NCBI GenBank assembly: GCA_039806955.1
Contig: JBDHQI010000007.1
Coordinates: forward strand, 81,838-145,837
Direction of reading: 5' to 3'
DNA length: 64,000 bases
Source: JADLHS01 sp039806955
GTDB lineage: Bacteria > Verrucomicrobiota > Verrucomicrobiia > Limisphaerales > JADLHS01
Below the pieces are notes generated by a model. That model was not told the DNA's origin, did no database searches, and worked only from the letters and a program-made list of their open reading frames with translations. The position numbers were made by a program, and so were the translations under genes. Below are positions 57,819 through 64,000 of the stretch, one piece after another (the first letter of the stretch is position 1; each line of letters starts with the position of its first letter).

Positions 57819-58952
57819 ATGGATAGCACGTTTCCTCCCAATGGCGGGGCCGGGACTCCGCCGCCTTTCCAGATTCCTCCACCGGTAATCACACCGCCAC
57901 CACCGGCGCGGCCACCCCGGCGGTGGGGGTGGATTGTGATTTCGCTGGTTCTGCTCGCGTTGTTGGTGATCAGCATGATGTTCAACGCCGGTAGTTTTTT
58001 GAATGAACTGGCGGGCGTGGGCAACGCGCAACGCCGCTCCAGCGGGCCACGTCTGGACGAGGTAATCAAGGAGAGTGGGAGCAAGGAAAAGATCGTTGTA
58101 ATTCCCATTGAGGGCATCATTAGCAGCAGTCTCGGCGGACGGGGTGGGTTTAATTTGGTGGATTTGATTAAGGCGCAGTTGGCTCGCGCGGAGGCCGACG
58201 ACACGGTAAAAGCGGTCATTTTGCGCGTGGATTCACCCGGCGGCGAAGTGCTGGCCTCGGACGATATCGCGCGCTGCCTGACCAAATTTCAGAACACGGC
58301 TTACAAACCGGTGGTGGTTTCCATGGGAAGCCTGGCAGCCTCGGGCGGCTATTACGTTTCCGCGCCGTGCAGTTGGATTGTCGCCAACAAACTGACCATC
58401 ACGGGTAGCATTGGCGTGATCATGCACGGCTATAACTACCGCGGGTTGATGGATAAAATCGGTTTGCGCCCCGAAGTGTACAAGAGCGGCAAGTTCAAAG
58501 ACATGTTGAGTGGCGATCGCGCAGCCGCCGAGATTACTGCCGAGGAGCGGGCTATGGTGCAGAAGTTGATTGACGAAACCTACGGCCAATTCAAGACGGT
58601 GGTGGCCGAAGGACGCAACGGCGCTGCCAAGAACAACGCCGAGGTGCGGCCGCTGGCAGAGGATTGGAAGGATTACGCAGATGGACGGGTGTTGTCCGGC
58701 AAAGAGGCGTACGACCTCGGGCTGGTGGATGAGTTGGGAGACTTTGATACGGCGGTAGCCCGGGCCAGGACCCTGGGTGAGATCACCAAGAAGCCGACCC
58801 TGGTGGAATATCGGTTGCGATTGGATTTCGCCGACTTGTTCAGCATCTGGGGCAAGAGCGACGCGACGGTGGTCAAAGTGGACCTGGGAGTCGAAGCGCC
58901 GCAATTGCGCCCGGGCTGCATGTATTTTCTGGCCCCGACATTTCTGCATTGA
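57819..58952 (+). CDS. sppA: Signal peptide peptidase SppA, short type
   Basis: A 377-residue inner-membrane serine protease of the S49 family. A proline-rich cytoplasmic head (1-33) precedes one transmembrane helix (37-56), then the periplasmic domain. The nucleophile lies in MGSLAASGGYYV (Ser175 in AASGGY) and the general-base lysine in YKSGKFKD (222-226). The length fits the single-domain SppA36 type, not the double E. coli form. It clears signal peptides after cleavage; the leader peptidase gene is at 62986. The upp gene follows after one base, so the two are an operon. Confidence 0.92.
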   Translation: MDSTFPPNGGAGTPPPFQIPPPVITPPPPARPPRRWGWIVISLVLLALLVISMMFNAGSFLNELAGVGNAQRRSSGPRLDEVIKESGSKEKIVVIPIEGIISSSLGGRGGFNLVDLIKAQLARAEADDTVKAVILRVDSPGGEVLASDDIARCLTKFQNTAYKPVVVSMGSLAASGGYYVSAPCSWIVANKLTITGSIGVIMHGYNYRGLMDKIGLRPEVYKSGKFKDMLSGDRAAAEITAEERAMVQKLIDETYGQFKTVVAEGRNGAAKNNAEVRPLAEDWKDYADGRVLSGKEAYDLGLVDELGDFDTAVARARTLGEITKKPTLVEYRLRLDFADLFSIWGKSDATVVKVDLGVEAPQLRPGCMYFLAPTFLH

Positions 58953-58953
58953 A

Positions 58954-59583
58954 GTGAACGGCGTCACGGTCATCCGACATCCGCTGGTGCAGCATAACCT
59001 GACGCGCCTGCGGGACGCGCGCACCGAGCCGCAGGAGTTTCGGCAGGTGTTGAGCGAGGTGGCGGCATTGATGATTTATGAAGCCACCCGCGATTTTGGC
59101 ACGGAAATTATTCCGGTACAAACGCCGCTTGCCAAAACCACCGGACGCCGGTTAAAACGCGAGGTGGTGCTGGTGCCAATTTTGCGGGCCGGTCTGGGCA
59201 TGTTGGAATCCATTCTCCAACTGATTCCGCAAGCGCGCGTCGGATTCATTGGCTTGAAGCGTCATGAAGATACACTCGCTGCCCAATTTTATCACCAGAG
59301 CCTACCGGAGGACCTGCGGGCGTACGAAGTATTGTTGATTGATCCAATGCTGGCGACGGGGGGAAGTTTAAGCGCGGCGTTGCACTTGTTAAAGGAGCAT
59401 CGCGCCCGCATCTCCCAGGTGCGGCTTGTGAATCTGGTGGCCGCACCCGAAGGCATTCGCCGGGTGCGGAAGCAATTTCCCCGACTGAAGATTTTCACGG
59501 CCGCTGTGGACGCACGGTTGGATCAGCGCGGCTTCATTTTGCCGGGGCTGGGGGATGCGGGCGACCGTTTGTTTGGCGTCTGA
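58954..59583 (+). CDS. upp: Uracil phosphoribosyltransferase
   Basis: A 209-residue cytoplasmic enzyme converting uracil and PRPP to UMP in pyrimidine salvage. Landmarks are VIRHPLVQHNLTRLRD at the N-terminus, VPILRAGLGMLE, and the PRPP loop LLIDPMLATGGS. A C-terminal RLDQRGFILPGLGDAGDRLFG follows, the uracil-binding end of the family. GTG start one base after the sppA stop, with the length equal to other Upp proteins, makes the start secure. Transcription with sppA is likely. Confidence 0.95.
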   Translation: MNGVTVIRHPLVQHNLTRLRDARTEPQEFRQVLSEVAALMIYEATRDFGTEIIPVQTPLAKTTGRRLKREVVLVPILRAGLGMLESILQLIPQARVGFIGLKRHEDTLAAQFYHQSLPEDLRAYEVLLIDPMLATGGSLSAALHLLKEHRARISQVRLVNLVAAPEGIRRVRKQFPRLKIFTAAVDARLDQRGFILPGLGDAGDRLFGV

Positions 59584-59643
59584 GCTTCACGTTGCATGCA
59601 ATTTGCTTGTTCCCTCGGGTGGGGTGCTTAAATTAATCATTCG

Positions 59644-60750
59644 ATGTCAGCCAAGAAGACAAAAAATCCGAAACGCAAATCGCCGTCGCGCGCCAAATCC
59701 GTGGCTCGACGCGCGGTGACTCCGACGCAAAAGGCCGCGCGGAAGCCGGAACGCAATGAGTTGGAAGAGGCCTTTGGCACCGCAATTTTACGCAAGGTCA
59801 GTGGCGGCGTGGATGTGGAACAGTTCAAGCGTGATCTGGCAGCGGCCGCAAAAATTCGCATTGATACGGCTTTTTACAAGCAATCGGAGGCCGAGGCGCC
59901 GGCGGAATTTCAGGGGGGCAGCGGCTATGATGGCGACAGCGCGGTCAAATTATATTTGCGGGAGATCGGCCGGGTGAAGCTGTTGACCCCGGCGGAGGAA
60001 ATTGCCCTCGCGGCCAAGGTGAAAAAAGGCGACAAACGCGCGCGCGAACACATGATCAAGGCCAACCTGCGATTGGTCGTTAAAATTGCGCGGGATTACG
60101 AGGGGATTGGATTGCCGTTGCTGGATTTGATCAGCGAGGGAAACATCGGCTTGATGAAGGCCGTGGAGCGATTTGATCCCTCCAAAGGCGGCAAGCTTTC
60201 CACGTATGGCTCGTGGTGGATCAAGCAATCCATCAAACGTGCGCTGGCTAATCAGTCGAAGACCATTCGTTTGCCGGTGCATTTGGTGGACAAAATTTCG
60301 CGGATGCGGCGCACGGCCTTGAAGCTGCAGGAGGAATTTGGTCGCGAACCGACCGACGAAGAGTTGGCAGAGGAATTGCAGACCACGCCGGCGCGCGTGG
60401 CGGCGATGCGTCAGGCCTCCATTCGCCCGGCTTCACTGGACGCTCCCATCAGCGATGAGGATTCCAATCACTTCTCCGAAGTCGTGCAGGACGAAAATGC
60501 GGAAGACCCGTACGTCAAGTTGGAGGACAAGACGGTTGCCGACATGCTTGAGGAAATGATCAAGAAGCTCGACGAGCGCGAAGCGACGATTTTGCGTTAT
60601 CGCTTTGGGCTGGACGGCGGTACGGAAAAAACCCTGGAGCAGGTCGGGGAGAAATTTGGCGTGACGCGTGAGCGCATCCGGCAGATTCAAAACATCGCCT
60701 TGCGCCGCTTGCGCCGTATGATCGAAAAATTTGAGCGCACCCAACGCTGA
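59644..60750 (+). CDS. RNA polymerase sigma-70 family factor (RpoD/SigA-like)
   Basis: A 368-residue sigma factor. The basic N-terminus (SAKKTKNPKRKSPSRAKSVARR) replaces region 1.1. Region 1.2 is SAVKLYLREIGRVKLLTPAEE. Region 2 reads NLRLVVKIARDYEGIGLPLLDLISEGNIGLMKAVERFD, then STYGSWWIKQSIKRAL. Region 3 and region 4.2, TLEQVGEKFGVTRERIRQIQ, follow. Region 2.4 (STYGSWWIKQSIKRA) differs from the usual STYATWWIRQAITRA. It may be the primary factor or an RpoS-like second one. It heads a run of four same-strand genes with short gaps, the next start lying 16 bases on. Confidence 0.92.
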   Translation: MSAKKTKNPKRKSPSRAKSVARRAVTPTQKAARKPERNELEEAFGTAILRKVSGGVDVEQFKRDLAAAAKIRIDTAFYKQSEAEAPAEFQGGSGYDGDSAVKLYLREIGRVKLLTPAEEIALAAKVKKGDKRAREHMIKANLRLVVKIARDYEGIGLPLLDLISEGNIGLMKAVERFDPSKGGKLSTYGSWWIKQSIKRALANQSKTIRLPVHLVDKISRMRRTALKLQEEFGREPTDEELAEELQTTPARVAAMRQASIRPASLDAPISDEDSNHFSEVVQDENAEDPYVKLEDKTVADMLEEMIKKLDEREATILRYRFGLDGGTEKTLEQVGEKFGVTRERIRQIQNIALRRLRRMIEKFERTQR

Positions 60751-60766
60751 ATCTGCCGGGAGTAAT

Positions 60767-61303
60767 ATGAGTGCTGCTCAACTTGCGCCGCGTGAAATTG
60801 CACAAGCCATCCGCAACGTGCCGGATTTTCCCAGTGCGGGAGTGCAATTCAAAGATATTACGCCGGTGCTGGCTGATCCGCGCCTCTTTGCCGGCACCGT
60901 GGAATTGCTGACGTCGCATTTCCGTCCTGGCGAGGTGGATGCCGTGGTGGGCATTGACGCGCGCGGCTTCATTTTCGCGGCAGCGGCGGCGATGCGACTG
61001 CGGGCGGGTTTTGTTCCCGTGCGTAAAAAAGGAAAATTACCGTTTCAAACCATCGAGCAGGATTACGCGTTGGAATATGGTCAGGCCACCGTAGCCATTC
61101 ATACCGATGCGTTGCAATCCGGCAGTCGCGTATTGCTGGTGGATGACTTGTTGGCCACGGGTGGCACGGCGGCGGCAGCCGCAGCCTTGGTTGGAAAGCT
61201 GGGAGGAAAAATTCTCGAAGCCGCGTTCGTTATCGAACTCGAATTTCTGCACGGACGCCACAAGCTGCCGGGGCTGCCGATTCATTCGTTGGTGACCTAT
61301 TGA
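60767..61303 (+). CDS. apt: Adenine phosphoribosyltransferase
   Basis: A 178-residue purine-salvage enzyme making AMP from adenine and PRPP. Typical strings are IRNVPDFPSAGVQFKDITP, VGIDARGFIFAAAAA, LPFQTIEQDYALEYG and the PRPP loop VLLVDDLLATGGT. The ATG 16 bases after the sigma-factor stop gives the normal length. The location after the sigma factor suggests co-transcription. Confidence 0.95.
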   Translation: MSAAQLAPREIAQAIRNVPDFPSAGVQFKDITPVLADPRLFAGTVELLTSHFRPGEVDAVVGIDARGFIFAAAAAMRLRAGFVPVRKKGKLPFQTIEQDYALEYGQATVAIHTDALQSGSRVLLVDDLLATGGTAAAAAALVGKLGGKILEAAFVIELEFLHGRHKLPGLPIHSLVTY

Positions 61304-61311
61304 ACACTTCC

Positions 61312-62202
61312 ATGCCACCGGGAATGACCATCTCGGTACCGGTGACGGATTACGACCTGTCTGCCACGCTGGCTTCGGGACAAGTTTTTAACTGGGAACA
61401 AATTGGTGACGCTTGGACCGGTGTGATCCGAGGACGCTGGGTTGAATTGCGGACTGCCAGTGGGGCAATAATCGCCCGAACGGCGACGCCGCAACGCAAC
61501 TGGTCCTGGTTGACTCACTTTCTGCAAACCGACGTCAATTTGGCCGAGATTATGGCGGAATTTCCTGCTGCCGACCCGCACCTGCGTGCCGCCGTGCATG
61601 CTTGTCGCGGCTTGCGATTGCTGCGCCAATCACCCTGGGAATGCCTGGCGGCGTTCATTTTATCGGCGACCAAGCAGATCGTTCAAATTCGTCAGGTTGT
61701 CAGGTTGCTGAGTGAGCGTTTTGGAGACCCCGTCGCGACCGACGGCTCTGGGGAGAGGCGCTTTGCTTTTCCGTCACCGGAACAAATTGCGGCGTTGACG
61801 GAGGTGGAGTTGCGGGCTTGCAAAATGGGATTCCGCGCCCCGTACCTCTTGCAGGCCGCACGCCAAGTGGCCGCCGGCAAGATGGATTTGGCTGGGCTGG
61901 AGCGTTTAGCCCTGGCGGATGCGCGAGCGCAATTACTGCGGCTGTATGGTGTCGGGCGCAAAATCGCGGATTGCGTGTTGTTGTTCGCTTACGATTTTCC
62001 GGAAGCGTTTCCCGTGGATGTTTGGGTGCGCCGGGTTTTGTTGAAATACTATTTCCGGAATCGCCGGGTCAGTGATGCGCGGCTGCAACAATTTATCCAA
62101 AGACACTTCGGTCGGAACGCCGGCTATTGCCAGCAGTACCTGTTTCATCACGTTCGCATGATGAAGGGAAGAGTTGAAGATCGTTTGGTTGCGAAAACAT
62201 AA
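61312..62202 (+). CDS. 8-oxoguanine DNA glycosylase (OGG1 type)
   Basis: A 296-residue bifunctional glycosylase/lyase. The N-terminal OGG_N beta domain begins DYDLSATLASGQVFNW; the helical core has CRGLRLLRQSPWECLAAFILS. The helix-hairpin-helix LLRLYGVGRKIADCVLLFA holds the catalytic lysine (GRKIADC), and PVDVWVRRVLL follows with the active-site Asp. This is the eukaryote-like OGG1 family found in some bacteria, rather than MutM. It removes 8-oxoguanine from DNA. Start codons at 61312 and 61324 are both possible; the apt stop is 8 bases before the first. Confidence 0.9.
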   Translation: MPPGMTISVPVTDYDLSATLASGQVFNWEQIGDAWTGVIRGRWVELRTASGAIIARTATPQRNWSWLTHFLQTDVNLAEIMAEFPAADPHLRAAVHACRGLRLLRQSPWECLAAFILSATKQIVQIRQVVRLLSERFGDPVATDGSGERRFAFPSPEQIAALTEVELRACKMGFRAPYLLQAARQVAAGKMDLAGLERLALADARAQLLRLYGVGRKIADCVLLFAYDFPEAFPVDVWVRRVLLKYYFRNRRVSDARLQQFIQRHFGRNAGYCQQYLFHHVRMMKGRVEDRLVAKT

Positions 62203-62210
62203 GGAGACTA

Positions 62211-62966
62211 ATGAAGGTGGATGTCTTACTCAGCCCGTCGGAATATGAGCATCCGTTACCGGGCAGATTCACCGGCTGCGTTTGTGTCGTTTTCGATGTA
62301 CTCCGGGCGACCAGTGTGATGGTGACCGGTCTGGCGCATGGCGCGCACAGCTTCATTCCAGTTTTGGAAATAGCCGAAGCCCGGAAATGGCGCGAACAAC
62401 ACCCGGACGTGTTGCTGGCCGGAGAACGCAACGGATTGCGGATTACTTCTGCAGTTAGTGGTGGGGTGGATTTTGACCTGGGCAATTCCCCTCGGGAATA
62501 TCAGGCGGCGGTGGTTGCGGGCAAAGACATCGTGACCACGACAACGAACGGCACCCGGGCGTTACGCGCTTGCGTCGGTGCGGAATCCATACTGGCTGCC
62601 GGGTTGCTCAACTTGCGCGCCACCATGCACTGGCTGGAGCGGGTGAAACCGCAGCGGTTGCTTTTGGTTTGCGCGGGGACCGGAGCGAACTGCGCGCTGG
62701 AGGATGTTCTGGGCGCCGGCGCGTTGCTGAAACGACTCGAGCCGAGGCTGAAGCGCAATGGGTGGAGCGATGCCGCGCAGTTGGTTTGGTCGGCCTACCG
62801 GCAATCGGCGGATCAATTATTGGAGGTGGTCGCCCATTCGCAAAATGGATCGCGTTTGCTTGGGCACCCTGACTTGCGCGCGGACGTGGAATTTTGTCTT
62901 CAACGGGACGTCTTTGACATCGTGGCTCAGATGCAGGCAGACGGTCGAATCACGCTGGCGCATTAA
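62211..62966 (+). CDS. comB: 2-phosphosulfolactate phosphatase-like protein
   Basis: A 251-residue protein of the ComB family, a magnesium-dependent phosphatase making sulfolactate. It was first known from coenzyme M synthesis but is present in many bacteria without that cofactor. Landmarks are CVVFDVLRATSVMVTGLA, LLAGERNGLRI, FDLGNSPREYQAA, and VTTTTNGTRAL near residue 105. No phosphosulfolactate synthase (ComA) is in the window, so the physiological substrate is uncertain. It starts 8 bases after the glycosylase stop and closes the sigma-apt-ogg-comB run. Confidence 0.9.
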   Translation: MKVDVLLSPSEYEHPLPGRFTGCVCVVFDVLRATSVMVTGLAHGAHSFIPVLEIAEARKWREQHPDVLLAGERNGLRITSAVSGGVDFDLGNSPREYQAAVVAGKDIVTTTTNGTRALRACVGAESILAAGLLNLRATMHWLERVKPQRLLLVCAGTGANCALEDVLGAGALLKRLEPRLKRNGWSDAAQLVWSAYRQSADQLLEVVAHSQNGSRLLGHPDLRADVEFCLQRDVFDIVAQMQADGRITLAH

Positions 62967-62985
62967 GCCGTGCCGTGCGACCGCT

Positions 62986-63576
62986 TCAAGGAGTGACCAG
63001 CCCGAGGATGTTTTCGCGCGGCACCGCGCCATAGACCCGGCTGTCAGCGCTGTTGTTGCGATTGTCGCCGAGCACGAAGTACTGATTGATGCCGCAAATC
63101 CACATTTGCTCCCGCATCTGTGGTCCGGGATACGTCAGGGTCTTTTCTGGCAGATAAGGTTCGTCCAGCAATTTGCCGTTCACGAATAAATGCCCGTCCG
63201 CCACATAGACTGTATCGCCTTGTTGAGCGACAATCCGTTTTACCGCATAGCCATTGTCGGACGGATCCCGCAGCACGACGATGTCGGTGGGGCGCGGATC
63301 GCGGAAGTGGAAGATCCAGCGGTTCATCATATAACGATGAGAACTTTGCAGGGTGGGCGCCATGCTGACACCAACCACTTCGATCACCTGCAACAGATAA
63401 TGGGTGACGAATTGGAAGGTGCCGTAACTCAACCCCAGAATCAGAACGCCAGTAAACAGATGGCGGAGCAGGGGACGCCACCAAGGACGGTGGGCCGGCC
63501 CCGGTGCCAGCGGCGGAGCGGCGGGCGTTGTCGCCGAGTCTATCAGTTTCAAATCCAATGTCGGATCAAGTTCCAT
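62986..63576 (-). CDS. lepB: Signal peptidase I
   Basis: A 196-residue inner-membrane serine protease that cleaves export signals. One transmembrane helix (about 40-62) leads to the catalytic Ser71 in VVGVSMAPTL and Lys113 in NGYAVKRIVAQ, with the box E string VLGDNRNNSADSR near the C-terminus. The periplasmic domain is compact compared with E. coli LepB. It is convergent with comB, 19 bases apart. It serves the many exported proteins of this window. Confidence 0.93.
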   Translation of the reverse strand: MELDPTLDLKLIDSATTPAAPPLAPGPAHRPWWRPLLRHLFTGVLILGLSYGTFQFVTHYLLQVIEVVGVSMAPTLQSSHRYMMNRWIFHFRDPRPTDIVVLRDPSDNGYAVKRIVAQQGDTVYVADGHLFVNGKLLDEPYLPEKTLTYPGPQMREQMWICGINQYFVLGDNRNNSADSRVYGAVPRENILGLVTP

Positions 63577-64000
63577 GCCGTGGGATTAGCTCCACCTGAA
63601 AACCATTTTAAACAGATCGCACCAGCCGCGCAATCACTGCGATTACGTAATTGATCGTAAACATTACGGATTACGGTTCACCACAACGGCGCTTTGCTGA
63701 GCGCTCGGGAGAAGGCGAAACCAGATGCGCCGTCGAAGTTAAAGACATTCCAACCGTCCTGGTTTCAACTATCGAACGGATTAAAACTGCCCAAATTCAC
63801 GGGCCAGGCGTCGCTCAGGATCACCGCGCCATTGATGGTGAGTTTGCCATCCTAGGCCACCCGCCACTGAAGTTTGCTGATATGCTCCGGGCCGAAGGAG
63901 CCGTTTGGACAAATACCTTTCCAGCTCTAGCAGCCTGTCGGACTTAGGGAACGCAATTTTAGCAAAGTGGATTGAACAGTTGCTGGGCGTGCGCGTCTGA
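63577..64000. other. End of window, no supported gene
   Basis: These 424 bases contain only short frames. On the minus strand, near 63760-63850, the frame reads DGKLTINGAVILSDAWPVN, possibly the end of a decayed gene; on the plus strand a frame ends at 64000. Neither has a start or family signature that I can trust. Confidence 0.4.

Noticed and set aside
59603..59634. TTGCTT ... TTAAAT as a sigma70 promoter for the sigma-factor gene
   Set aside because: The spacing of 19-20 bases is too long and both boxes are poor.
63651..63947. A 98-codon plus-strand frame near the end of the window
   Set aside because: No recognisable domain, and the opposite strand also shows protein-like fragments, so neither can be trusted.

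Overview
The window looks like a chromosomal segment of a Gram-negative bacterium of the Verrucomicrobiota, probably near Pedosphaera/Limisphaerales. I infer this from several signs: type II pseudopilins carrying an H-X9-DG motif, secreted proteins ending in an 'FYRV/FFRLVYP' beta module, a DUF1080 protein, a deoxyhypusine-synthase-like protein, lpxB beside a Gfo/Idh oxidoreductase, an integrase of a type I associate with this phylum, and GC-rich codon use. No rRNA is present. One tRNA, an initiator tRNA-Met, is present.

Layout. 0-6.4 kb: deoxyhypusine synthase-like gene, tRNA-fMet with a clean terminator, dispersed palindromic repeats, a TPR-sulfotransferase, and a histidine kinase/sigma54 response regulator pair. 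6.4-12.4 kb: a decayed accessory region. It holds a small Fn3 secreted protein behind a possible sigma54 promoter, a frameshifted integrase joined to an antisense relaxase fragment, a stranded C-terminal domain, an intact sugar epimerase, a glycosyltransferase/Wzz-like chimeric pseudogene, and an internally deleted ISKra4-like element with both terminal inverted repeats. 12.5-26.9 kb: metabolic and scavenging genes (CLC channel, NADP-isocitrate dehydrogenase, DUF1080 protein, SGNH hydrolase, EEP phosphodiesterase, TDT transporter, D-aminoacylase, GH92 mannosidase, CobA-HemD fusion, urea transporter). 27.3-34.3 kb: envelope genes (polyprenyl-phosphate mannosyltransferase, O-antigen ligase with TPR, Tat-exported aldo/keto reductase, Gfo/Idh oxidoreductase, hicB with a frameshifted hicA, lpxB).

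34.4-49.1 kb is the most coherent block and reads as a metal (probably zinc) homeostasis island. It has two small exported CxxC proteins, an unknown secreted protein, a pseudopilin, a His-rich outer-membrane porin, ZnuA and ZnuB without a ZnuC, LemA and an M48 protease, then an opposite-strand operon of a Cys-rich exported protein, a TolC-type channel, an unusually short adaptor and a CzcA-type pump. Import and export parts for the same class of metal lie back to back.

49.2-57.5 kb: secreted and glycan-active proteins (a 927-aa protein with a duplicated beta domain around a CBM6-like module, neutral ceramidase, GH78 rhamnosidase, a second pseudopilin). 57.8-63.6 kb: housekeeping run (sppA-upp, then sigma-70 factor-apt-ogg-comB, and convergent lepB). 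The last 420 bases hold no gene I can support.
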